Position numbers and translations under genes: made by a program. A DNA stretch of 64,000 nucleotides, taken from Adelphocoris suturalis (lineage: Eukaryota > Arthropoda > Insecta > Hemiptera > Miridae). This document shows, piece after piece, positions 1 through 11,138 of the stretch (the stretch's first letter is position 1; each line of letters opens with the position of its first letter). Where the stretch lies: positions 12,332,510-12,396,509 of the forward strand of contig CM061040.1 of NCBI GenBank assembly GCA_030762985.1, given 5' to 3'. The notes beneath the pieces were generated by a model. The model saw nothing but the letters and a program-made list of their open reading frames with translations. It was not told the origin of the DNA and ran no database searches.

Positions 1-13
1 TTTTTTTTTTTTT

Positions 14-60
14 CGTGAGACGAAGGTTGTGGGTTCGAATCCAGCCAGGCTTGAACATTT
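14..60 (+). other. tRNA-like B-box fragment between poly-T tracts
   Basis: A short segment between two poly-T tracts contains GGTTCGAATCC, which matches the RNA polymerase III B-box / tRNA T-loop consensus. The window edge cuts off anything upstream, and the T-arm stem pairs imperfectly, so this is not callable as a tRNA gene. It could be the 3' part of a decayed tRNA or of a tRNA-derived SINE. The phrase CGTGAGACGA recurs about 80 bp downstream, which favours a repeat. Confidence 0.25.
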
Positions 61-424
61 TTTTTTTTTTTTTTATTTTTATTTTTTTTCTCGTGAGACG
101 AATTGCATAGCAAATTATACTCGTTTTCTACGCAGTAGAAAAGAGAAAAGATCCGGCGAGGCGGATATATAAGGTAAACATACAGAATGTACACTTTAGG
201 TTCAAATTTACACCACGATCTCCAAATATATTTAAAATCAACAATTCCACTCACCTCTGACAATGATTCCGTCCTTTCATACCATCAGAGAACCTGAATA
301 GAAAGTCTTTGAGAATCCCATAGGTATCCCTACCTACCTCACAAATACACATCAAGGAATCAGTGCGCTTTTAGAGAGTTTTCGTAGAAATTGGACTATT
401 GCAATGGCCCGGAATATTTTAAAA

Positions 425-735
425 TCAAAATCTTTGAAAACTCTCTTCATTGAAATCCGTTTTGAGTCATTCTGAAACGAATGCTAGAGTTTCACGTACA
501 CACACACACATATATATGTATACTCGCGTGTAATATTATTTTGAAGTGTTACAGATGGTCGGAAGATATAGAAAACAAATGAATATAACTCACGAAATTG
601 AGAATATTTCGCCGTATATAGAATACGTTTTTGTCATACAATTATTAGTTAACAATTTCCTTGCACTCAAAAAGGTCAAATTTCAAAACAATTTAACATT
701 CGGTCACACGATCATGGTGCATGAATGGAACTTTG
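425..735 (-). repeat. Fragment of TIR repeat family A
   Basis: This matches the right half of the repeat family seen complete at 40.7-43.4 kb: a CA/TA microsatellite at about 500-530, then the block around TAGAATACGTTTTTG, then CAAATTTCAAAACAATTTAACAT, a copy of the inner block, and finally a degraded terminal inverted repeat near 700-735 (ACGATCATGGTGCATGAATGGAAC read as two short pieces). The left half is missing. It has no coding capacity. Confidence 0.55.
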
Positions 736-1261
736 GTTATTACCACACAGTGTAGAGGAAAGGCTGAAATTCGTTGTCAGAATCAATACGTCAATGTTTT
801 CAGTAAATATTAGGGGGATTTTCTGAGTTAGCCCCTCAAAGGTTTCCCATAAGGTCAGGCCATTAAACACAGATTATTGCGGTTTTACGGTCCTTTTTTG
901 ATGAAATTTGAGGGTAGCAGGAACATAGTAGCAAGGTAGTTGCTCTCAAATTGAAATTCTTCTTTTATATTGGATTAGTTCTAGTCACAGATTTGATAAA
1001 TTTTTCAAGGGTTGTAGGGTTCGCTACCATTTTAGCCAATAAGTTATATTGCTGTTTAGACCTTTAATAGAAGAAACCGAAATATTGACATTACATTGAT
1101 TGATTTATATTACTTTTACTGATGAAGTTTACATAATTATTGAATTTCTTTCAATTATGTAATAAACCAATTAGTCTACTACCTGAAACTAGTAATTCAA
1201 AGAGCCGGTGCTCTACAAGACTTTGAATATGTAGATCGTTATGGAGTTACCTTTTCGCAAG
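736..1261. other. Non-coding stretch, nothing recognised
   Basis: AT-rich sequence without an open reading frame of note, tandem repeat or recognisable transposon end, up to the target duplication of the foldback element. Confidence 0.5.
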
Positions 1262-1271
1262 ACTGCAGAAT
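1262..1271. repeat. Target site duplication, left copy
   Basis: ACTGCAGAAT, identical to 2487-2496 on the other side of the foldback element. A perfect 10-bp duplication at exactly the symmetric ends supports insertion by transposition. Confidence 0.85.
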
Positions 1272-2486
1272 AGGGTGGTTCAAAAAAAAAAAAAAAGTTC
1301 TGGGATTTTTGGTCCCCATTGCGTTTTTTGCTTCCTCGGTATGTCAGGATGACCCTCCTAAAGTTTTAGTAAAAAATATTAATCCTAACCACTTTACCTG
1401 GGTCGATTTTTGCCAGTTATCGACTGCTATCGTAAACCAACCTCTAAATTAGGGCCGACGTGATGATTTGAAGGACGGATTTCAATTTTTTTAGGTCTAT
1501 TTATGGGTTTTTGCATGCGCTGAACACGATGAACCTATTTATTTTACGCTCCGTCCACTAGTTATCCGGTAAACTGGCGGAGGGCACTGCTTGAAGATAG
1601 TAAAAATCGAAAATTTCACCGAAAATGCTGTCGCCTGGTTAAGAATTGTACTAGAAACATGCTATTATGGTCGGATAATATGCTTTGGCATGTTCTGAAC
1701 ATGATTCCGTTTTTTACTATACTTTTTTACTTCGTTTATCTGATGCAGTATAATTGAAAATAATATGTAATATAATTTTAGTTTCACAAAACATAACATT
1801 TTAACGAGAATAACATAACAAAAATATACAAAAAAAAAAAAAAATAAAAATAAATAAATAAAAAAATAAACACGATGAAATATCGAAACATAAAAAAAAT
1901 ACCAAATTTTATCGGCACAAGGTATTTTGGGACCTTAAATTATCAACGCGACATAATTTCTGGTGAAATTAGGGTGAATTTGTCTATTACCCTACAAGTA
2001 ATTTGAGGTTTATGGCCGATAAACGAAGTAAAAAAGTATAGTAAAAAACGGAATCATGTTCAGAACATGCCAAAGCATATTATCCGACCATAATAGCATG
2101 TTTCTAGTACGATTCTTAACCAGGCGACAGCATTTTCGGTGAAATTTTCGATTTTTACTATCTCCAAGCAGTGCCCTCCGCCAGTTTACCGGATAACTAG
2201 TGGACGGAGCGTAAAATAAATAGGTTCATCGTGTTCAGCGCATGCAAAAACCCATAAATAGACCTAAAAAAATTGAAATCCGTCCTTCAAATCATCACGT
2301 CGGCCCCAATTTAGAGGTTGGTTTACGATAGCAGTCGATAACTGGCAAAAATCGACCCAGGTAAAGTGGTTAGGATTAATATTTTTTGCTAAAAATTTAG
2401 GAGAGTCATTCTGACATACCGAGGAAGCAAAAACGCAATGGGGACCAAAAATCCCAGAACTTTTTTTTTTTTTTTTGAACCACCCT
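1272..2486. mobile_element. Foldback / Mutator-like non-autonomous DNA transposon
   Basis: A complete 1,215-bp element beginning AGGGTGGTTC and ending GAACCACCCT. Two 469-bp inverted arms (1272-1740 and 2018-2486) are nearly identical and enclose a 277-bp A-rich spacer (1741-2017) without coding capacity. It is flanked by a perfect 10-bp direct repeat, ACTGCAGAAT, at 1262-1271 and 2487-2496. Long TIRs with a 9-11-bp duplication fit the Mutator superfamily or a foldback relative. The family name is inference because no transposase is present. Each arm opens with a 15-16 bp A (or T) tract after the terminal ten bases. Confidence 0.85.
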
Positions 2487-2496
2487 ACTGCAGAAT
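2487..2496. repeat. Target site duplication, right copy
   Basis: ACTGCAGAAT, the partner of the copy at 1262-1271. Confidence 0.85.
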
Positions 2497-3218
2497 CCTA
2501 CTTCAACCATGAGGAAGTTTTTGCGGTGTGGTTTCATTATCATTTCCTTCAAATGAACAGAACGTGACCACAAATCTTCCAAGAATTTTTTCCGTTTATT
2601 TTCATATCTTTAACACAGTGCCGCCTATTGTACACAAACAAAGGACCCCTAAAGTAACAAATATCACCAAGCGGCCTCACTCCTATTGTCAACAAAACAA
2701 GGAGAGAGCGGTTCCGAGACGATCAAGATGCAAGAATTTGTTTATTATTAAAGTTCAAGAAATAGAAGTTGAAGAAAATATAGTGGTAGAGGCTGGAAAA
2801 ATAACGATAACGCATGGTGCTGCTTGCCATCATGCGTGAGGTTTGTAATTTTTCTAGATGATATCCAGATGTATGCCAAACCTTCAATGACACCTTATGT
2901 GTGGAGTGAGAGTTACAAGTCTAATTTAAATCTCAGTTTGATCTTGTGTTACCATCTGAATAGGTGGTAAACACAACACTTGAATTGTGATATTTAAACT
3001 CACAAAAATTATTAGTTGACTTATTTGCGAAAATGTAGAAAAAAGCTTTTTCCCTTGATTATCAAACGTTGAGCTGCTGGCGGCAAACTTTCCCGACCGA
3101 CTATTGACTGGAGACAGTAGTTTTTTATTTGGAGACAAAAGGAACCAGAGATGAGGATCAAGACTATTTCAAAAAAGTTTTTTTTTCTTTTTATTTCACT
3201 ACCCTATGTTGTTTATTA
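2497..3218. other. Non-coding stretch, nothing recognised
   Basis: It contains open frames of 103 codons (+, 2528-2839) and 70 codons (-, 2926-3138), but neither has recognisable domains. I see no repeat structure or transposon end here. Confidence 0.45.
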
Positions 3219-4068
3219 TACTGGGTGTCTCGACTTGAGTAAGTAAGACTTCAGGGATCTATTCCACAAGTAATTTGCAACGAAAAGCGCCTCCTACCTA
3301 GTTATTATATATTATTTTTTTTTTTTTTTTTTAGCGGTTTCGTTTTCGAGCTATCGACGATCTAAGATTTTTTTCGTGATTTTTATCTCTTAAAAATAGC
3401 TGTGTCTCCTTCATTCTTCGAGTATTCTCAAACCTGAGAATATCGTTGGAAAGGACGTTAAGATTTTTATCTTTTTAATGCCAAATCATAATTTTTTAAG
3501 ATAGTTAAGAGACCTAAAAAAGATATCAAATTACAAACTTTGTAAAATTCTGAAAATTTGGGTTTTTTCAATCTGATTTCTCCCTCCATAAAAAAAATGA
3601 ACAGTCGTTTGCAAGTTCAGTAAAAACTGTAATCATCAGCTTTCCAACGGTGTAGCCAAAAAATTGATAAAATTAATAACTAGGAGGAAAAACGGCTTTT
3701 GAATGCGAAAAAACGTGGTATTTTCAACGAAAATCGATGAATTTGACCCTCGAACCTCAGAGAAGAGCCCTTTAAAAACGGGCCTTAGAGCCACTGTTGA
3801 AATATTCACTCATTTGATGGGTCCAATTATGAATAAACATTTTCATAAGTATTATAAATAATAATTCAATATTTATGCTTTTTAAAAACAAAATTTAACT
3901 TCTCTCATTAGGAATTAATGAATAATTCATTCATTTAATGAATAATTCGGCGAATTCGAAGGTATTGGGTCTCAAAATTTCTCTGTGATTCCAAGTAACA
4001 ACAATTGCCCAAAGTGACCTCCATCCACCTGGATGCATAGTCTTACTTCCCGGCTCAGCAGGAATGAT
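3219..4068 (-). mobile_element. Decayed 3' end of a DUF4817/mariner-type DNA transposon
   Basis: The left edge reads CTGGGTGTCTCGAC, resembling the CAGGGTGTCC-type ends seen again near 32.79 kb. At 3972-4040 the minus strand encodes a transposase C-terminus containing CIQVDGGHFGQLL, comparable to the GGHFEHLL-type tails of transposases with a DUF4817 HTH and a DDE domain. The 3.2-3.97 kb part would be the 3' untranslated region. No intact transposase frame remains upstream; the sequence passes into the inverted duplication at about 4069. Confidence 0.5.
3972..4040 (-). pseudogene. Transposase C-terminal fragment (DUF4817/DDE type)
   Basis: Minus-strand reading gives RLCIQVDGGHFGQLL followed by about eight residues and a TGA stop at 3972-3974. 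The GGHF-x-x-LL signature is a common carboxy-terminus of insect mariner-like transposases with a DUF4817 domain. Only the last 20-odd residues are recognisable; upstream the frame is broken. The family call is from memory of the signature, not from a search. Confidence 0.45.
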
Positions 4069-4360
4069 TTTTTTTTAACATTTCGGCCATCACAAATGTT
4101 GCGGTTGCACGGTTGATAGCATTTTTCACAATCGAACAAAGGGTTTTCATTCCAAACTCTTACGAAGAGCTTCCTCGAGCGCTTCTATCCCCCCACAATT
4201 CAGCCGATCCATTTCAAAATACAATCATCACCCCACTTCTATGCAGGATGTTGCCCTCTCAGTTTATCACACTTGGGTTCAGCCAAAGGGCAAATGATAA
4301 ATGTGCGTTCAGCCTCTCATCATTTAACCAGTTCACAGTAAATGTTTGAGTAAGTGAAAG

Positions 4361-5019
4361 GTGAGGTTGATCATTGTCGTAGGGATGAGAAACAGAAAAG
4401 GAAAAGAAATTGTAGTAAAGGCAGCCGATGAGAGTGAAGTTCGCCGCATAGTTGCTGATACGGATGTCGGGAAGTCGGGATTAGAAGCGGAAATATTTCA
4501 GAAGAGACGGCCATTGGTGCTTATCAGGGGAGTCCCAACAATGTTCGATGGAAGTAAAGTAGACGATAATAACGTGTTGAATGCAGTATGGAAACAAAAT
4601 CTGAGTGATATGGATGTGGATGAATTTTGACGTAACTGCGCTATTGTCAGGAGGATACCATGGTGCAGAAGGACCACTAATGCGGATGAACATAGCATAT
4701 ATAAAATTTGATATGAGGTGGAACCTAGAATGAGGGGAAGATGGTCAACCAGGAGTATATCTACCTGTTGTGGTACAGGTCTAGGGTAGAAGACTTCACG
4801 GAGACAACAAAGTGGCATTGCATTGGACACGTGGCAAGGCATTGTAGGGTGTGTGGAGAAGGTGATAAATGCAGCAGGATATGCACAGATAAGACACATC
4901 TGCAACATGAATGTCCGAAAACGGGGAGACCGGTGTGTGGTTCTTTCCGGGATATCAAGGTGCCACATGATCACGTAGATGGCACCAATAAGTGTGAGGC
5001 CAATCGGAAGGCAGTGGCT
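4361..5019 (+). pseudogene. LINE ORF1-like (gag-like, CCHC knuckles), decayed
   Basis: This is the + copy of the gag-like region preserved better at 11139-11843. The first open segment (89 codons) carries a fold like the RNA-binding part that precedes zinc knuckles in R1/Jockey-type ORF1 proteins. It stops at an in-frame TGA near 4628. After a further frame change the knuckle region resumes from 4741 (HVARHC, HLQHEC, CGSF), but the first knuckle has lost its CFRC half. The 4361 start is GTG directly after an in-frame stop, so the true amino terminus is eroded. Product if intact: nucleic-acid-binding chaperone of the retrotransposon RNP. Confidence 0.65.
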
Positions 5020-5069
5020 AGCCTCATGGTGACTACTGATTATGGCGTCTGAAATTTTCAACTGGACAG

Positions 5070-6846
5070 TATGTGCCCGAGGGTTTGGCTCATGGATGGC
5101 CGGACTCAACATATGAGGCAGACACATAATGAATATTATGTACAAATGATGGCGGGGTCGGACGAGGGACCAGGAAGACACAAGTATTGGAACGATGAAG
5201 AGATGTTGACAATGGCAAGATGTGCAGTGGGGATGGTATATAATACGGAGAGGGAAGTGGCTGAAGCCTTCCAGGAGGAGTGCTGAGTCAGCAGGAGTGC
5301 TGACTGAGGCGAGGAGTCGATGGAATATCACAAAATGAGACGCTGCTGCAGGAGGTACTGACGAATGCTCGGGCGAGGCTCAGGGAGATTCACGTGGTTG
5401 TGGCGGATGTGGCAATTCGACACGGTGAGTCACGATGCCCTACGGAAGATAGTCCAGGCGAGAGGATGGCCACCTATAGTGCGAAACTACATTGCAGCAT
5501 TGTATGGTACGGCAGCCACATCAGTCGCCAGGAGGACTCCGGTGACCGTAAGGAGAGGGGTAAGACAGAGTGATCCTCTCTCTTTGACACTTTTCAATGT
5601 CGTGATGGATCATATTTTGATGAACCTTCCCAGTCGGGTTGGGTATATATATAGGGGTCAGAGATGGTTGAGGGCAGCCTTTGCCGACGATGTTGTGTTG
5701 ATCAGCTCGTCAGGTGCTGGGATGCGGGCACTGGTAACAGCATTTAAGGCGGTGCTAAGAACCTGTGGAATGGTCATGAATCTGACCTAGTCCCTCTACG
5801 TCCCATTGATGCCACGAGGAGGTAGGCTGGTAATACCACAGGAGGAATTTACAAGAGGGTTGGGTATCCCTGTTGTTGGTCTGTCGACGACGTGGAGGTA
5901 TTTGGGGCTATGGTTCAGTCCGTAGGGGGTTTAGCGAGCAGACGTGGCAAGGTGCAAGGTCAGTGTGGAGAGGGTGATGTCCTCCCCATTGGCTCCTGAG
6001 GAAGTTGGAAGCACTGAGGACATACGTGCTCCCGATGTTTGTGCACGAGCTGGTGCTCGCTACGACAACTGGTAAAGCTTTATCGGCACTCGATAGGGGA
6101 ATTAGAGGGATTTTAAAGAGAATACTTGGAATACCCCAGGATACACCCAACGCGTACTGGCTGACGATGGCTGACGGTGGCTTGGGGTTGATGAAGTTCA
6201 AAGCGAGTATCCCAGTGCTTCGGGCCCAGTGACTGGAGAGGGCAAGGAGAGAGGTGTTTGGGGTAGATGAAGAAGTGCCACAGGTTTCAGTGGAGGACAG
6301 GAGAAAGCAACGGGCACGGGGATGGCACGAGACAACACATGGACGGTCACTGAAGCCTTCGCGGGACTTCCTTGGATCAACTGCATGGTTGCAGTTGCAT
6401 GGTGGTGTGCCCCCCGTGGCGTACCCTCGCGGCGCTGAAGACGCATTGTGGAGCCTTTCCAACGAGGACGAGGACCGAGTATGGGGAAAGATCGGAGTGA
6501 CAAGATGTAGGAGAGGATGCACAGAGCACAAGACTCCAAATCACGAGGTGCAGTGTTGCCCGTATACAAGGAGGGCCAGGTGCCGTTGGCACAATAGTGT
6601 GTGCACATTGTTCGTGGAGTACGCAAGGCGGAAAGGATGTAGGCACTGGAGTAAGACCAGAATAGTGATTGGCAGGACAAGTGTGATCCCCGACCTGATA
6701 ATAGGAAGAGGGGATCATGCAACGGTGATTGATGTGGCTATCACAACGAATAGCACGGGATGGCCCATGCAAATGGTCTTGCATGGCGGCAGGGAGAGAG
6801 CAAGCTTTTCTTGCTTGTGCTCCCGTCCGTTCCTCTCCCGTCGATG
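5070..6846 (+). pseudogene. LINE ORF2 remnant: RT plus restriction-like endonuclease
   Basis: Domains in order: a Myb-like stretch (YWNDEEMLTMA, about 5180-5220); RT with a damaged motif A, where a 5-bp loss breaks the expected KAFD; GVRQSDPLS; catalytic FADDVVL near 5685; a thumb region with YLGLWF across a stop (about 5900); a Cys-His cluster (CTEHKTPNHEVQC, about 6510-6555); and the endonuclease core RWHNS, then PDLI with D twelve residues later in VIDVAI. PD-x12-D is the restriction-like endonuclease signature of R2/NeSL/CRE-group LINEs. Several stops and frameshifts make it inactive. It ends abruptly at a transposase fragment. Confidence 0.75.
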
Positions 6847-6850
6847 ACAA

Positions 6851-7560
6851 TTCTAGTCTTCGAGGTTTTCCAACGCGGAATATGCAGACCTTTATTTTGT
6901 TTACAGGCTTTGCAACGGGAAATCCTCTGCGGCTGTTGCCGAATATGCCGCACGGTACCCAGGCTCTCGTATCCCGATTTACTAAGTTTTCATCAATACA
7001 CACCGCCGGCTCGTGGAAGCGGGAAATTTTCGAAAAACCTGGAGAGGTCCTGTGCTGGGCGGAAACGAAAGAATCCTTACCATTTTTGATCGTGATTCAA
7101 CACTGAACACCCGTCGTGCAGCAGCTGAACTAATGACATCTAAAGATGCTGTACACCGTGCTCTATGGGATGATAGAAGGCACCCCTTCCATCTCCAAAG
7201 AGTACAGCACATTTTGGATAATGATAATCCCATGAGGGTGCAGTATTGCAACGGGCCTTTAAATCGCACAAGGAGAAACCAAGGGTTCTCTCAGTCCATA
7301 TTATTGACGGATGAGGCAACTTTACCCGGAATGGAGTAGTGAATCTGCGGAATTTGCATCAGTGGGCCCAGGATAATCCCCACGCAACGATAGTCTCCCA
7401 CTACCAACAACAATTTAAGGTTGGTATTTTCATCACCATCTAATCAATATTTTAAATTCCATTTATTATTAGGTTTGACAAAACGTTACTTTTTTCTGAA
7501 TCCCGATTACAGGTGAACGTATTGTTGTGCACAATTGGGAACCGCCCCCTTGAACGAATA
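6851..7560 (+). pseudogene. DUF4817 HTH + mariner-like DDE transposase fragment
   Basis: In one frame from about 6855: a DUF4817-like HTH (FSNAEYADLYFVYRL, then AAVAEYAARYPGSR), one in-frame TAA near 6980, a linker (NTRRAAAELMTSKDAVHRAL), the RVQHIL region, and the start of the catalytic core (LLTDEAT). Next, in another frame, come NGVVNLRNLHQWAQDNPHA and a truncated end. These are typical of insect DNA transposases with a first catalytic aspartate in the TDEATF context. A possible intron lies at 7420-7512. The second half of the DDE core and the C-terminus are missing. Confidence 0.7.
7420..7512 (+). other. Possible intron in transposase fragment
   Basis: The protein similarity breaks after QQQFK at GTTGGTATTT and resumes after CCCGATTACAG with VNVLLCTIGN, where the family usually reads straight through. 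The 93-bp insert has GT...AG borders, is AT-rich, and has a pyrimidine-rich stretch before the acceptor. It could also be a small insertion rather than a spliced intron. Confidence 0.35.
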
Positions 7561-9254
7561 AGGCCGGTTTTAAACGAGGTGGTTTAGTTGATTACACCAG
7601 TTGAACGGGCGGGTGCATGGAGTGTAGCTTTGTGGAAAGAGAATGAAGTTTCCCGAGCCCCTTCACACGCGGTCAACTCGTCCGCCCGTGCATGTGGGAG
7701 CCCAGCACAGTGCCTGTACCGTTCTCATCCCCACTAGTTGATTCTACTCAAAGGACACTACTGCCAATGAGTGTATTCACACGAGACGCCTAGTTTAGTC
7801 AACTTCTAGCCACCATGGAAGGCATAGCTCTTCGCAATTTGAATGTTGAAAATTATATTGAAGCCATTCGAATTTGTCCCGCAATATGTGACATGAGATG
7901 TAGTGATTATGGTGATAAGATTAAAAAAAGTTAGGCGTGTAGGGAAGTAGGGCCAGAAAATGTCATGGTGCATTTGACGACTTGGAGCCAACCCAACAGA
8001 GTGGAATCAGAGGAACATTTCATCAAAATAATTTGAATTATTTAAGTACCTCAAAGTACCTAATTATTAAATTAAGAATTTTACCTATATTACCAAATGT
8101 CAACAACCAAGACCTATTACGAAGTATCAACTTGATTTTGACATTGAAAATGTCTTAGTCGACGGGTCAACTGGAAATTTTGTTACGCAAAGAAAAAAAA
8201 ACGTCACGCAACCTATAAACAAGGTAGGTGTTGTTATGATTGTGTATACTAGCAATGTTATCACCATGACGACGTGAATTCATATTCGTGGAAGAATTGG
8301 GCATCGTCGAGACTAGCTTACAGCAAATTCAGTAATTGTGGGTCAATAATTATTTTATGTTTTCTAACAGTTATTTTATTTAAAGCAATAAAAAAAACAT
8401 TGAAATTACTTAGGTATTTTCAATGCTCATAGCTCTTAGCTCATAAGATAGAAAGTATCTACGAGCGGCCTGCCGCGTTTTTGACATGAATATGTCTTTT
8501 GGCTGGGGGTCAAGGAATTTTTCGCGACACTTTTTTTGACATGGACATGTCTTTGCTCTGGGGGGTCAACCAAAAATTTCCGTCACGCAAAAGTTGATGT
8601 CACAATTTCTAATGATGTTCACGTAGAACCCAGCCGTTGCTAGGAGAATGGAACTTCCGCAGTTTTCATCGCACAGAAATCGTTCGCCACTCGTTGGAAA
8701 GCGCTTGATCTATGTGATAATTGTTCACATCTCTAGCTACCAATTTCCCCCTCCTTAGGTACTTGGCTACATTCTTAAATTAAGTTGATTGGACTATAAA
8801 CAATAAATTTTCTCCACTTTATTTCATTTACTCCACTTCATAGGAAACATTTCTATCCCCTTGACAACAGTCGACTGTTAACAACAACTCATTATAGTGG
8901 CTGCCATGAACATAAAAATGATAGCGTCTGTATTGGAGAAATAACTTTAATAGTATGTATAGTATGCTTTTTATGCCTCCAAGAATAATAAAATAAATTC
9001 GTTATCCTACATTTCGTCGCCTACAGTCCAAAGTTAAAGGATTTGCTTACAACTCTCGAGGACAACCGTTATCCCCAATCAAAGACATATCCATGTAAAC
9101 ATGGTATCTGCGTATAAAGCAGATATTGGAACTCGTTTACGAGTTTTTTTTTCCACGGGTCAACGAACTTTTCGAGTCTCTCTACAATATGTCTAAAATC
9201 TGGAAAACGTTTCTTTATTTGAAAACAATAAGTATTTATTTTACAAATTTCGGA
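7561..9254. repeat. Spacer between inverted arms; dispersed repeat scraps
   Basis: No gene is recognised. It contains copies of a dispersed repeat with the core GACAT-x4-ATGTC followed by a GTCAACnnnAAATTT...GTCACGCAA block, at about 8135-8200 and twice at 8488-8600. It also holds a relative of the 45-46 kb repeat at 8617-8720 (AGCCGTTGCTAGGAGAATGG, CGTTGGAAAGCGC). The rest (7600-8130, 8730-9250) is AT-rich and unassigned. Confidence 0.5.
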
Positions 9255-9660
9255 TTAATATTTTGATTTTTTCTCCCTGATCCTTAGAAACCAAATAATT
9301 GGGTTGAGAAGCCGTTTACCTGTGCGTTGAACGGACCCACATGTACAATTTTTCCTCGTGGGAAAGTAGCTGAGGATGCAACACCGAAAATGCACCCATT
9401 TCCCGATTTTGTGAATTTGGATGAACATGCTGCACTCTTTGGATATGGAAGGGGTGCCTTCTATCATCGCATAGAGCACGGTGTACAGTAACTTTAGATG
9501 TCATTAGTTCAGCTGCTGCACGACGGGTGCTCAGTGTTGAATCACGATAAAATTTGGCAAGGATTCCTTCGTTTCCGCCCAGCACAGGACCTCTCTAGGT
9601 TTTTCGAAAATTTCCCGCTTCCAAGAGCCGGTGTGTATTGATGAAAACTTAGTAATTCGG
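9255..9660 (-). pseudogene. Transposase fragment, - arm (HTH/linker part)
   Basis: Minus-strand counterpart of 6960-7200: STRRAAAELMTSKVTVHRAL and HPFHIQRVQHV are preserved. The amino-terminal HTH block (FSNAEYADL) has been deleted. After RVQHV the reading diverges into a segment (REMGAFSVLHPQLLSHEEKLY) unlike the + arm. It loosely resembles the amino-terminal region of PIF/Harbinger transposases, which would make this a fusion of two element scraps; that reading is weak. Confidence 0.55.
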
Positions 9661-9694
9661 GATACGACGGCCTGGGGATGGACTCGAATTGTCA

Positions 9695-11138
9695 TCAACG
9701 GGAGAGGAACGGATGGGAGCACAAGCGAGAAAAACTTTCTCTCTCCCTGCCGCCATGCAAGACCATAATTTGCATGGGCCATCCCGTGCTATTCGTTGTG
9801 ATAGCCACATCAATCACCGTTTCATGATAAATTTTTGTTATCAGGTCAGGGATCACACTTGCCCTGCCAATCACTATTCTGGTCTTGCTCCAGTGCCTCC
9901 ATCCTTTCCGCCTTGCGTACTCCGTGAACAATGCGCACGCACTATTGTGCCGACGGCACCTGGCCCTCCTTGTTAACGGCCAACACTGCACCTCGTGATT
10001 TGGAGTCTCGCGCTCTGTGCATCCACTCCTACATCTTGTCACTCCGACCCTTCCGCATGCTCGCCTTGTCCTCGTTGGAACGGCCACACAGGGTACAGCG
10101 CCGCGAGGGTACGCCACAGGGTACACCACCATCGTCCGCCCGCAACCATGCGGTTGATCCAAGAAAGTCCCGCGAAGGCTTCAGTGGCCGTCCATCTGTT
10201 GTCTCGTGCCATTCCCGTGCACGTTGCTGTCTCCTGTCCACAACTGAAACCTGTGGCACTTCTTCTTCCCCAAACACTTTTCTCCTTGCCCTCTCCAGTC
10301 TCTGGGCCCGAAGCACTGGGATACTCGCTTCGAACTTCATCAACCCCAAGCCACCCTCAGCCACCAGCGCATAGAACTACGGGTTGGGTGTATCCTGGGG
10401 TATTCCAAGTATTCTCTTAAAAATCCCTCTAACTCCCCTATTGAGTGCCGCCAAAGCTTTACCAGTTGTTGTCGCGAGCACCAGATCATGCTCAAACATC
10501 GGGAGCATGTATGTCCTCAGTGCTTCCAACTTCCTTAGAGGAGCCAATGGGGAGGACATCACCCTCTCCACACTGTCCTTGCACCTTGCCACGTCCGCTC
10601 GCCAAACCCGATACGGACCGAACCATAGCCCCAAATACCTCCACGTCGTTGACTGACCAGCAACAGGGATACCCGACCCTCTTGTAAATTCCTCCTTTGG
10701 TATTACCAGCCTGCCTCCTCGTGGCATCAATGGGACGTAGAGGGACTAAGTCAGATTCATGGCCATTCCACAGATTCCTAGCGCTGCCTTAAATGCTGTT
10801 ACCAGTGCCTGCATCCCAGCACCTGACGAGGATCAACACAATATCGTTGGCAAAGGCTGCCCTCGACCATCTCCGACCCCGATATATATATACCCAACCC
10901 GAGTGGAAGGTTCATCAAAATTTGATCCATCACAACATTGAAAAGTGTCGAAGAGAGAAGATCACCCTGTCTTACCCCTCTCGTTACGGTCACCGGAGTC
11001 CTCCTGGTGACTGATGTGGCTGCCGTACCATACAATGCTGCCATCCTCTCGCCTGGACTATCATCCGTAGGGCATCGTGACTTACCGTGTCGAATGCCTT
11101 TGCCACATCCGCCACAACCACGTGAATCTTCCTGAGCC
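9695..11138 (-). pseudogene. LINE ORF2 remnant: RT plus restriction-like endonuclease
   Basis: Second, inverted copy. RT motif A is intact in one frame around 11095 (DVAKAFDTVSH), followed by GVRQGDLLS with a frame change. The FADD motif is disrupted near 10860. The thumb (YLGLWFGP, LGIPQDTPN) is clear at 10380-10730. The Cys-His cluster (CTERETPNHEVQC) and the endonuclease (RRHNSA, then PDLI and VIDVAI) lie at 9760-10010. The endonuclease end is better preserved than the RT. The Myb-like region of the + copy has been deleted here. Non-functional. Confidence 0.75.

Larger units (their letters stand above)
4069..7335. repeat. Large inverted duplication, + arm
   Basis: Homologous to about 9430-12120 in inverse orientation. 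Colinear landmarks are the block around TTGCGGTTGCACGGTTGATAG, the CCHC ORF1-like region, the RT, the restriction-like endonuclease, and the transposase HTH/DDE fragment. Similarity is high, around 90% by eye, with indels: this arm keeps a segment at about 5020-5340 and one at about 6855-6960 that the other arm lacks. Both arms share the same LINE-to-transposase junction (near 6846 here), so the junction is older than the duplication. Confidence 0.75.

Noticed and set aside
14..60. Complete tRNA gene
   Set aside because: Only a B-box/T-loop-like piece is present; no acceptor, D or anticodon arms can be folded within the window.
4498..5331. 277-codon minus-strand frame
   Set aside because: Shadow of the decayed LINE ORF1 region on the other strand; low-complexity Cys/His-rich composition reflects antisense reading of the knuckles.
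3972..7335. A single transposase interrupted by the LINE
   Set aside because: The C-terminal piece (3972-4040) is on the minus strand and the N-terminal piece (6851 on) on the plus strand, so they cannot be two halves of one simple gene.
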